From Dehalococcoidia bacterium (GTDB taxonomy: Bacteria > Chloroflexota > Dehalococcoidia > Tepidiformales > Tepidiformaceae): 7,509 bases of DNA. Positions 1 through 5,147 of this stretch are shown piece after piece (the stretch's first letter is position 1; each line of letters starts with the position of its first letter). The notes beneath the pieces were generated by a model that saw only the letters and a program-made list of their open reading frames with translations, did not search any database and had not been told where the DNA came from. Both the position numbers and the translations under genes were made by a program. The stretch spans positions 1-7,509 of the forward strand of contig SLAK01000264.1 in assembly GCA_007126855.1 (NCBI GenBank). Reading direction: 5' to 3'.

Positions 1-597
1 CAGTTCCGCCACGTGCTGACCGATTGCCCTGGCCTCCTCCGACGACGGGTGCTCACGCCCCAGGGGAAGCGCGACATCCACCTCGACCGCGTAGTCGATC
101 TGATTGAAGGGGAATGCGTGGCCACCAGTCCTCGGCATACGCTTGTTCACCATCGCGATCACCAGCCGGGCATTGCGCGCAGCGGGCAGCGCGCAGTCCA
201 CCGATACCCCGAGCGAACAATTCCCGGCAGCGTCGGGCGGGCTCACGTGCAATAGCGCGACATCAAGCGGTAATGGTCCACCCGGCCGGAACAGTGCCGG
301 GATCTGCGACAGGAACACCGGTGTGTAGTCCGCGCGCCCATCCTGCACTGCTTCGCGGACGTTCGGGCCGATGAACAGCGCATTGTGCCGGAAGTGGCCG
401 TCCATCGGCTCTTCGGCATAGAGCGCTGGCCCCTCCGTGTGCAGGTGCGTGACCTCAACGTCCTGCAGCTCTTCGTAGCGCAGCACCAGCGCGTTGATTA
501 GTTCGTGCGGCGTGGCAGCGCCAGCCTGCACATACACCCGGTTCCCGGATTGCACGTGCGAGACAGCTTCCTCGGCGCTCACCCACTTCACAGCCAC
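1..597 (-). CDS. CoA-transferase / acetyl-CoA hydrolase family protein, N-terminal part (3' end beyond window)
   Basis: Likely transfers CoA between an acyl-CoA and a carboxylate (acetyl-CoA hydrolase, 4-hydroxybutyrate CoA-transferase or succinyl-CoA:acetate CoA-transferase group), in the cytoplasm. What is seen: an open frame from about 597 to base 1, 199 codons without a stop. It begins with a KWVSAEEAV segment (residues 4-12), then GAATPHEL (26-33), DVALLHVSPPD (112-122), GNCSLGVSVD (125-134) and NKRMPRTGG (151-159). This order and wording is typical of the family's N-terminal domain. The catalytic glutamate of the family lies in the C-terminal half, outside the window, so activity and substrate cannot be judged. 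No ATG start exists in frame. GTG at 597 is chosen because it sits just before the conserved start of the domain; GTG at 591 or 624 is possible, and no clear ribosome site decides. Codons are more mixed (CTA, TTA, TTG, ACA) than in the response regulator and kinase genes. Family call is firm; the exact enzyme is open. Confidence 0.88.
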   Translation of the reverse strand, partial: MAVKWVSAEEAVSHVQSGNRVYVQAGAATPHELINALVLRYEELQDVEVTHLHTEGPALYAEEPMDGHFRHNALFIGPNVREAVQDGRADYTPVFLSQIPALFRPGGPLPLDVALLHVSPPDAAGNCSLGVSVDCALPAARNARLVIAMVNKRMPRTGGHAFPFNQIDYAVEVDVALPLGREHPSSEEARAIGQHVAEL

Positions 598-680
598 TGG
601 CCCGCACCGGGGCCCGTTCGCCACATGGCCGCAAGGATACCAAACGCAGGCGAAGCATCGCGGCGTGTGGAGAAAGAACA

Positions 681-715
681 GTGGCGACACGCCTCTCCCA
701 CAGTCGCGTCGCCAC
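681..715 (-). terminator. Strong inverted repeat, possible terminator of the tRNA-His transcript
   Basis: Arms 681-691 and 705-715 pair over 11 positions (GTGGCGACGCG with CGTGTCGCCAC on the minus strand, one G-U pair) around a 13-base loop. On the minus strand it is followed by TGTTCTTTCTCC, a moderately T-rich stretch, as expected of an intrinsic terminator for transcription arriving from tRNA-His. The T-run is interrupted, so this is a tentative call. It also lies immediately downstream of a TATACT box, so it may instead be a 5' hairpin or operator for the CoA-transferase gene. Confidence 0.4.
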
Positions 716-724
716 GTTCAGTGC

Positions 725-750
725 AGTATAGCGCAAGAGCGCAAGCCCTT
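725..750 (-). promoter_or_regulatory. Possible promoter for the CoA-transferase gene with tandem 8-mer
   Basis: On the minus strand a good -10 box TATACT (725-730) is preceded by two exact head-to-tail copies of CTTGCGCT (745-738 and 737-730). The best -35 word, TTGCTA, is 20 bases away, which is too far for an ordinary sigma-70 promoter, so activator help or another -35 would be needed. Start of transcription would fall near 718, giving a leader of about 120 bases that opens with the 11-bp inverted repeat. The -10 match is seen; promoter function is inferred. Confidence 0.35.
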
Positions 751-848
751 TAGCAATAGTTTCCGAAGCGGCACGCAGAAAGCCATGCCCTTGGCCTGAT
801 TGCCAGGTCGGCGGAGCTGCGCTAGGAAAACCTGGGAAAGGGGAGTGT

Positions 849-925
849 TGGGGTGGACGGAGGGATTTGAACCCTCGATCTTCAGGGCCACAACCTGACG
901 CGTTAACCGCTACGCTACGCCCACC
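849..925 (-). tRNA. tRNA-His (anticodon GTG), with encoded G-1 and CCA
   Basis: The minus strand folds into a complete cloverleaf. The acceptor stem is GTGGGCG (924-918) with CGTCCAC (859-853), including one G-U pair. The D arm is GCG/CGC with a GGTT-containing loop. The anticodon stem TCAGG/CCTGA carries loop TTGTGGC, anticodon GTG at 891-889. A 5-base variable region follows, then T arm GAGGG-TTCAAAT-CCCTC. The extra 5' G (925) opposite C73 (852) is the identity mark of bacterial tRNA-His. CCA (851-849) is encoded directly after C73. It lies 89 bases after the prfC stop on the same strand; no convincing promoter is seen in between, so read-through from the prfC operon is possible. Confidence 0.97.
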
Positions 926-985
926 ACGCACCTAAAAGCCTACCAAAGACCCGCCTAAAACACAGCGGCTCCCGGAAGATTCGTT

Positions 986-997
986 ATGCGGCCGCAT
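986..997. repeat. Perfect 12-bp palindrome between prfC and tRNA-His
   Basis: ATGCGGCCGCAT reads the same on both strands. It starts 18 bases after the prfC stop on the minus strand and is flanked by an outer 6-bp inverted repeat (965-970 with 999-1004, GCGGCT/AGCCGC). No T-run follows, so it is not a good intrinsic terminator. It could be a protein site, a weak RNA hairpin, or chance in GC-rich DNA. Confidence 0.3.
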
Positions 998-1014
998 CAG
1001 CCGCGAGGCCGCGC

Positions 1015-2622
1015 TCAGCCCGCGCCAACGCCAACCCGTTCCAGCTCCAGCCCCGCGTTGTTGCGGCGGCAGAAGTCTTCCTGCCATTCCCCGTCGAGGA
1101 TGACCACCGGGTCATCGTTACGGTCCGTCGCCACCATCGCCGATTGTGGCCACCATGCGTTTTCCAGCGGCTTGCCTTCAAGGCGCACCAGCCGCATCAC
1201 CGTGTGGGGCAGGCGGCGCAGGTTGGTTTCCACGCCATATTCCTCCCGCAGCCTTGCCACCACCACATCGAACTGCAGCTCCCCAACCGCCGCCAGCACG
1301 GGCTCGCTGCGCGAAAGGCCGCGCCGGTAGAGCACCTGCGTGGCGCCCTCCTCCTCGAGCTGCCGCAATCCACGCTGGAATTGCTTCAGGCGCGATACGT
1401 CGCGGTTTTCCAGGATCGCGAAGCACTCCGGCTCGAAGCGCGGGATCGCGTCGAATTCCAGCGCCGGTCCGGATGTCACCGCGTCGCCGATCGCGAACAT
1501 CCCCGGGTTCACCAGCCCGATTACGTCGCCTGCGTAGGCTTCCTCCACCGTCTCCCGGTCGCGCGCGAAGAGGCGGTGCGGCCGGCTCAGGCGGATCCGC
1601 TTGCCGGATCGTGGGTGCAATACGCCCATGCCTTTTTCGAAGCGCCCCGAACAGATCCGCAGGAACGCCATGCAGTCCCGGTGCTGCGGGTCCATATTTG
1701 CCTGGATCTTGAACACGAAGCCGGTAAAGGTCTCATCCGCCGGGTCGATGTCCCCGCGCGACGACGTGTAGGCCCCCGGCGGCGGCAACAGGTCGCGCAA
1801 TTCCCCAAGGAAGGGCTCCACGCCGAAGTTGTTCAGCGCGCTGCCGAAGAACACCGGTGACAGCTCCCCGCGCAGGAAGGCCTCCCGGTCAAACTCCGGC
1901 TGCGTCATCCGCACAAGCTCGATCTGTTCCCGGATCGCATCGTGGGCCTGGTCGCCCACCATCGTGCGCAGCTCCTGGCTGTCCAGGTCACCTACCCGCA
2001 CCGGGGCCCGGTGGCGACCGCCCTGTGTTCGCTCGAATAGCAGCACAGCCGCGTTGCGCAGGTCATACACGCCCTGGAAGCTCGGCCCGTCGCCGATCGG
2101 CCACGTATAGGGCACCGCGGCCATCCCCAGCGTGCGTTCTATCTCGTCCAGCAGCTCGAGCGGGTCCAGCGCCGGGTGGTCCATCTTGTTCACAAAGGTC
2201 ACCACCGGGACCCCGCGCGCCCGGCACACCGCGAACAGCTTCTTCGTCTGTGGCTCCACGCCCCGGGCCGCATCCAGCACCATCACGGCGCTATCCGCCG
2301 CGGTCAGCGTCCGGTAGGTGTCCTCGCTGAAGTCCTGGTGCCCCGGTGTGTCCAGAAGATTGAATGTCGCGCCGAAGGCTTCGAACTGCAGCGCCGTCGA
2401 CGTCACCGAGATGCCGCGCTGCTGCTCCATCGCCATCCAGTCCGACGTCGAACGCCGCGCATTGCGCCGAGCCCGTACCGACCCAGCTTCCTCGACAGCA
2501 CCGCCATAAAGGAGGAACTTCTCGGTGAGCGTGGTCTTGCCGGCGTCCGGGTGGGAAATGATGGCAAACGTGCGCCGCTTTTCCACCTCGGCGCGAAGTG
2601 ATGGTTCAACGATTGCGGTCAT
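1015..2622 (-). CDS. prfC: Peptide chain release factor 3 (RF3), translational GTPase
   Basis: RF3 is a GTPase that recycles RF1 and RF2 from the ribosome after peptide release. The 535-residue product is close to the length of E. coli RF3 (529). GTPase motifs are all visible: P-loop SHPDAGKTT (residues 23-31), switch I RGISVTS (69-75), DTPGHQDFSEDTYRTLTA (91-108) and NKMD (145-148). The phrases TSDWMAMEQQRGISV (59-73) and FFGSALNNFGVEPFL (about 255-270) separate RF3 from EF-G and LepA. Beta-barrel domain II and the RF3 C-terminal domain follow, with AVGELQFDVV near residue 445. The ATG at 2622 overlaps the stop of the upstream XRE-cupin gene (ATGA), and a GAGGG lies 12 bases upstream, so translation is probably coupled to that gene. 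RF3 is absent from many bacteria and not essential where present; here all key residues are intact. Confidence 0.97.
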   Translation of the reverse strand: MTAIVEPSLRAEVEKRRTFAIISHPDAGKTTLTEKFLLYGGAVEEAGSVRARRNARRSTSDWMAMEQQRGISVTSTALQFEAFGATFNLLDTPGHQDFSEDTYRTLTAADSAVMVLDAARGVEPQTKKLFAVCRARGVPVVTFVNKMDHPALDPLELLDEIERTLGMAAVPYTWPIGDGPSFQGVYDLRNAAVLLFERTQGGRHRAPVRVGDLDSQELRTMVGDQAHDAIREQIELVRMTQPEFDREAFLRGELSPVFFGSALNNFGVEPFLGELRDLLPPPGAYTSSRGDIDPADETFTGFVFKIQANMDPQHRDCMAFLRICSGRFEKGMGVLHPRSGKRIRLSRPHRLFARDRETVEEAYAGDVIGLVNPGMFAIGDAVTSGPALEFDAIPRFEPECFAILENRDVSRLKQFQRGLRQLEEEGATQVLYRRGLSRSEPVLAAVGELQFDVVVARLREEYGVETNLRRLPHTVMRLVRLEGKPLENAWWPQSAMVATDRNDDPVVILDGEWQEDFCRRNNAGLELERVGVGAG

Positions 2623-3266
2623 GCGCCTGATTCACCCTCTGCTCTGTGTGTGTCCCTTGCACCGAACAGGCCCATGCCGGCACCGCTTCGCGGCGCCACC
2701 AGCAGCACCTGCCCCGGCCCGGCGCCCTCGTTGCTCAGCCGGAAGCGCGCGCCCTGCGGAACCAGGGCTGCATCGCCCGCTGCCAGGCGGTAGGTGTCGC
2801 CATCGATATCCAGCTCCACCACACCGTCTGTCGCAAACACCACGTGTTCCGCTGCGGCAATCTGTGGGGTCCTCGCGCTCATGCCGCCGCTCGATAGCGT
2901 CACCAGGATGCATTCGAGCTGCGTCGCTTCACCCGGCTCGACTACCGCTTCGATCATTGCGCGAGACCACGTGCTCGCGAGGCGCTTGCGCTGCCCCACG
3001 CGAGTTACATAAGGCGAGACGATCGGCCCGGGCTCGAATAGATCGCTAATGCCCACGCCCAGTGCCCGCGCAAGCCGCTCCAGCGACCCGATCGAGGGCG
3101 ACGCCTGACCGCCCTCCACCTGTGAAATGAAGCTTGGCGAAACCCCGCAGCGCTCAGCCAGCGAGCGCCCGGAGATACCCTTCGCAAGCCGGATAGCGCG
3201 GATTCGCTGCCCCACGAGCTGCTGCGCACCGGGCTCGCCCTTGTGTTTTGAAATACTGGATACCAT
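2619..3266 (-). CDS. XRE-family transcriptional regulator with C-terminal cupin domain
   Basis: A 215-residue two-domain regulator. Residues 19-74 form a helix-turn-helix of the Cro/CI (XRE) type: VGQRIRAIRLAKGISGRSLAERCGVS, recognition helix SPSFISQVE (43-51), then SPSIGSLERLARALGV. Residues about 115-190 look like a small beta-barrel cupin (AEHVVFATDGVVELDIDGDTY, then RLAAGDAALVPQGARFRLSNE), a fold that in this family binds a small ligand or metal and tunes DNA binding. Known relatives (PuuR, SutR, ClgR-like XRE-cupins) often repress nearby catabolic or stress genes; the ligand cannot be read here. The stop overlaps prfC by ATGA, so it is first gene of a two-gene operon. The ATG at 3266 has no clear Shine-Dalgarno, but it gives a full N-terminus and there is no better start. 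Autoregulation is likely for this family but is inferred. Confidence 0.92.
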   Translation of the reverse strand: MVSSISKHKGEPGAQQLVGQRIRAIRLAKGISGRSLAERCGVSPSFISQVEGGQASPSIGSLERLARALGVGISDLFEPGPIVSPYVTRVGQRKRLASTWSRAMIEAVVEPGEATQLECILVTLSSGGMSARTPQIAAAEHVVFATDGVVELDIDGDTYRLAAGDAALVPQGARFRLSNEGAGPGQVLLVAPRSGAGMGLFGARDTHRAEGESGA

Positions 3267-3305
3267 TAACTACCACTGTACAGCCGCACCGCTTAGGTTC
3301 ACCTG

Positions 3306-3334
3306 CGAATAGTGTTCAGGCGTTCTCATGTAAA
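3306..3334 (-). promoter_or_regulatory. Candidate promoter of the XRE-cupin/prfC operon
   Basis: On the minus strand TTTACA (3334-3329) and TATTCG (3311-3306) are separated by 17 bases. The -35 matches consensus at five of six positions and the -10 at three. The predicted start near 3299 leaves a leader of roughly 33 bases before the ATG at 3266. The leader contains GGTAGTTAATGGTA just before and over the start codon (two GGTA units 10 bases apart), a plausible but unproven site for autoregulation. Confidence 0.45.
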
Positions 3335-3385
3335 GGCGGTTTGCCTGGCTAACTCTATTTCCAACGCGAAGCGCCGCGGGCCGCA

Positions 3386-4051
3386 TCAATACTTCGAGAC
3401 GTTGATCTCCTCCATCCGGCCCGTCACCGTGTAGATCACTCGCTCGCTGATGTTCGTGCACCGGTCCGCGATGCGCTCGATGTTGTGCGCCGTCCACAGC
3501 AGGTACGTGTTCCGCTGGATGCTCGACGGATCCGAGATCATCGCCCGCAGGCACTCGTCGTACACGGCGTCCTGCAGGCGGTCGACTTCGTCGTCGGCGT
3601 CGCAGATCCGTCTTGCCTCCTCCGCATCCCGCTCCACGAAGGCCTTAATCGAGTCCCGAAGCATCGAAACCGCCCGGTCTGCCATCGAAGGGACATAGCC
3701 GAGTTTCCGCGGGAGTGGCTCATCCCCCATCAGGATGTTGATCTTCGCGATGCCCTCCGCGTGGTCCGCGATGCGCTCCAGGTCCGTGGTGATGTACAGG
3801 ACACTCGCCAGGTGCCGCAGGTCCGAGGCCACCGGCGCCTGCGAGGCAATAATGAACAGGCAGCGGTCCTCGATCTCGAACCGCTTCGCGTTGATCTTCA
3901 GGTCGTCTTCCACGATCTGGCGCGACCACTCCGCGTCACCGTCCCGGAGCGCCTCCATTGAGTCCAGGAAAGCCTTTTCCGCCATGGAACCCAGGGCGAT
4001 AACGCTGTCCCGAAGCTCCGTGAGCTCCTGTTCATACAATTGGCGAGTCAT
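3386..4051 (-). CDS. phoU: Phosphate signalling/transport regulator PhoU
   Basis: PhoU is a cytoplasmic all-helical protein that links the PstSCAB phosphate transporter to the PhoR-type sensor kinase, keeping the kinase quiet when phosphate is plentiful. The 221-residue product has the normal length and both PhoU three-helix repeats. The paired metal-binding motifs are visible: TTDLERIADHAEGIAK (residues 88-103) and AHNIERIADRCTNISE (188-203). The N-terminus YEQELTELRDSVIALGSMAEKAFLDSMEAL is also typical. The ATG at 4051 follows AGGGAC, a good ribosome site. It is transcribed away from an OmpR-type regulator and PhoR-like kinase, which supports a shared role in phosphate control. The pst genes that often accompany phoU are not adjacent in this window; the next gene downstream on the same strand is the unrelated XRE-cupin gene. 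Confidence 0.96.
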   Translation of the reverse strand: MTRQLYEQELTELRDSVIALGSMAEKAFLDSMEALRDGDAEWSRQIVEDDLKINAKRFEIEDRCLFIIASQAPVASDLRHLASVLYITTDLERIADHAEGIAKINILMGDEPLPRKLGYVPSMADRAVSMLRDSIKAFVERDAEEARRICDADDEVDRLQDAVYDECLRAMISDPSSIQRNTYLLWTAHNIERIADRCTNISERVIYTVTGRMEEINVSKY

Positions 4052-4104
4052 TGTCCCTTCCCTTTCCGCTCGCGGACCTGCTCATTCGCGCCAGTGGTTG
4101 GGCT

Positions 4105-4140
4105 ATTATCGTAGCAGGATGCTGAATGCCTCGTGAAAAT
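4105..4140 (-). promoter_or_regulatory. Candidate phoU promoter with possible Pho-box-like direct repeat
   Basis: On the minus strand TTCACG (4137-4132) stands 18 bases from TACGAT (4113-4108), which has an extended -10 TG just upstream; an overlapping alternative -10 is GATAAT (4110-4105). The -35 area contains TTCACG and TTCAGC whose starts are 11 bases apart. Eleven-base-spaced TTCA-containing repeats are the hallmark of PhoP/PhoB operators in several phyla (for example GTTCACC units in actinomycetes). The repeat is short, so operator function is an inference supported mainly by the neighbouring genes. Confidence 0.42.
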
Positions 4141-4209
4141 ACCATACGCCGATTAGCAGTTTGTTATCCGCGCCGCCGGCTGCCAGCCGCGTCGGTCTGT
4201 GGAGGACAC

Positions 4210-4239
4210 TTTACAGAAGCTTTGCAGGCCGAATATACG
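4210..4239 (+). promoter_or_regulatory. Candidate promoter of the response regulator/kinase operon
   Basis: TTTACA (4210-4215) and TATACG (4234-4239) lie 18 bases apart; AATATA (4232-4237) is an alternative -10 with 16-base spacing. Transcription would begin near 4246, about 194 bases before the regulator's ATG, and almost exactly at an ATGATG (4246-4251). A second start nearer the gene (CATACT at 4400-region) lacks a recognisable -35. Confidence 0.42.
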
Positions 4240-4439
4240 GGAGTGATGATGAGGCGCGAAACTAAGACTCGAACAGATCGCAAGTTCGGCCCTTGCGGTC
4301 TGCCACCCCTCTGGTTGCTGAGGGCTCCAGGCCTACCTTCTCCGCTCCGGAAGCTTTCCCTTTCGGTGGTAGGTCTGGGGCCCTCGGCGCATACTGAACC
4401 CATGAAGGCATCAGCTACCCCGGAGGCGCCCGGAGCACT

Positions 4440-5120
4440 ATGGCTGCGAAAATCTTGATCGTCGACGACGAGGTCAACATCCGTGACCTCGCCTCCCTCT
4501 ACCTCCAGAAGGAGGGCTACGAAGTCCTCGGGGCAGTCGATGGCCAGGAAGCCCTCAACCGCTTCAAAGAGGTCTCCCCCTCCCTCGTGGTCCTCGACGT
4601 GATGATGCCCGGGGTCGATGGCTTCGAAGTCTGCCGCGAAATTCGCCGCGACAGTGACGTCCCCATCCTCATGCTCACCGCCCGCAACGACGACATCGAC
4701 AAGATCGTCGGCCTCGAAATCGGCGCGGACGACTACATGACCAAGCCCTTCAACCCGCGCGAACTTGTCGCCCGCGTCAAGGCCATCCTCCGCCGCGTGG
4801 AAAGCGGCCAGCGCAGCAATGGCCCGCTCGTTGCCGCAAACCTCTCCGTCGACAAGTCCCGCCGCGAAGTGCGCGTCGACGGCCAGGAGCGCACCCTCCG
4901 TACCAAGGAATTCGACCTCCTCCTGGCCTTCATGGAGAACATGGGCTTCGCGCTCACCCGCGAACAGCTCCTGGAAACGGTCTGGGGCTTCGACCACCCG
5001 GGCGCCACCCGCACCGTCGATGTCCACGTCCAGCACTTGCGGTCCAAGCTGGAGGGCGCGAAAGTGCAAATCGAAACGCTGCGCGGCGTGGGCTATAAGC
5101 TGGTGCCACTCCCCGAATAA
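4440..5120 (+). CDS. OmpR/PhoB-family response regulator
   Basis: A two-component DNA-binding regulator of 226 residues, the normal length. The receiver domain (1-118) has the acidic pair D9/D10, phospho-acceptor D53 in LVVLDVMMPGVDGFE, T80 and K102 in ADDYMTKPF. The C-terminal winged helix (about 128-223) has the RTKEFDLL wing start, the recognition-helix segment RTVDVHVQHLRSKLE (191-205) and terminal LRGVGYKL. Ribosome site GGAG lies 4 bases before the ATG. The partner sensor kinase begins 28 bases after the stop in the same direction. Divergence from phoU suggests a PhoB/PhoP role in phosphate starvation, but related OmpR regulators serve other stimuli, so the name PhoB is not given. Codons are strongly C-ending (CTC, GTC, ATC, CGC). 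Confidence 0.96.
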   Translation: MAAKILIVDDEVNIRDLASLYLQKEGYEVLGAVDGQEALNRFKEVSPSLVVLDVMMPGVDGFEVCREIRRDSDVPILMLTARNDDIDKIVGLEIGADDYMTKPFNPRELVARVKAILRRVESGQRSNGPLVAANLSVDKSRREVRVDGQERTLRTKEFDLLLAFMENMGFALTREQLLETVWGFDHPGATRTVDVHVQHLRSKLEGAKVQIETLRGVGYKLVPLPE

Positions 5121-5147
5121 GCGCGGCGCCACGGAGGTCGGGGGCGC

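Larger units (their letters stand above)
4052..4439. promoter_or_regulatory. Divergent regulatory region between phoU and the response regulator gene
   Basis: A 388-base stretch without a convincing gene. The phoU-proximal part (4105-4140) holds a minus-strand promoter candidate; 4210-4239 holds a plus-strand one. The remainder to 4439 would be a leader of about 190 bases for the response regulator. That leader contains small inverted repeats: CCCTC/GAGGG near 4308-4325 and CCTACC/GGTAGG between about 4332 and 4373, the latter enclosing GGAAGCTTTCC. No T-run follows either hairpin. I do not recognise a known riboswitch. Confidence 0.6.

Noticed and set aside
13..374. Plus-strand open frames of 74-86 residues at the left edge
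   Set aside because: Three overlapping frames opposite a well-supported CoA-transferase reading on the minus strand; none has a recognisable domain.
455..931. Minus-strand 158-residue open frame running through the tRNA
   Set aside because: Its start reads straight through tRNA-His (GCGPEDRGFKSLRPP is the familiar false translation of a tRNA) and its end overlaps the CoA-transferase gene in another frame.
1144..1860. Plus-strand 238-residue open frame opposite prfC
   Set aside because: Antisense shadow of an intact RF3 gene, with no recognisable domain.
3297..3328. Plus-strand GTTCACC, GTTCAGG and GTTCTCA words near the XRE promoter as a Pho box
   Set aside because: The units resemble actinomycete Pho boxes, but their spacings of 17 and 8 bases are not the 11-base period required, and the site is downstream of phoU.
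4126..4458. Plus-strand 110-residue open frame in the phoU-regulator gap as a protein gene
   Set aside because: Codon use is unlike the neighbours, no domain is seen, and the upstream part lies before the likely promoter. The shorter frame from 4246 is kept only as a possible leader, not as a gene.
4164..5132. Minus-strand 322-residue open frame opposite the response regulator
   Set aside because: It is a shadow: its low-complexity acidic protein is the antisense of a GC3-rich gene, while the plus strand encodes an intact OmpR regulator.
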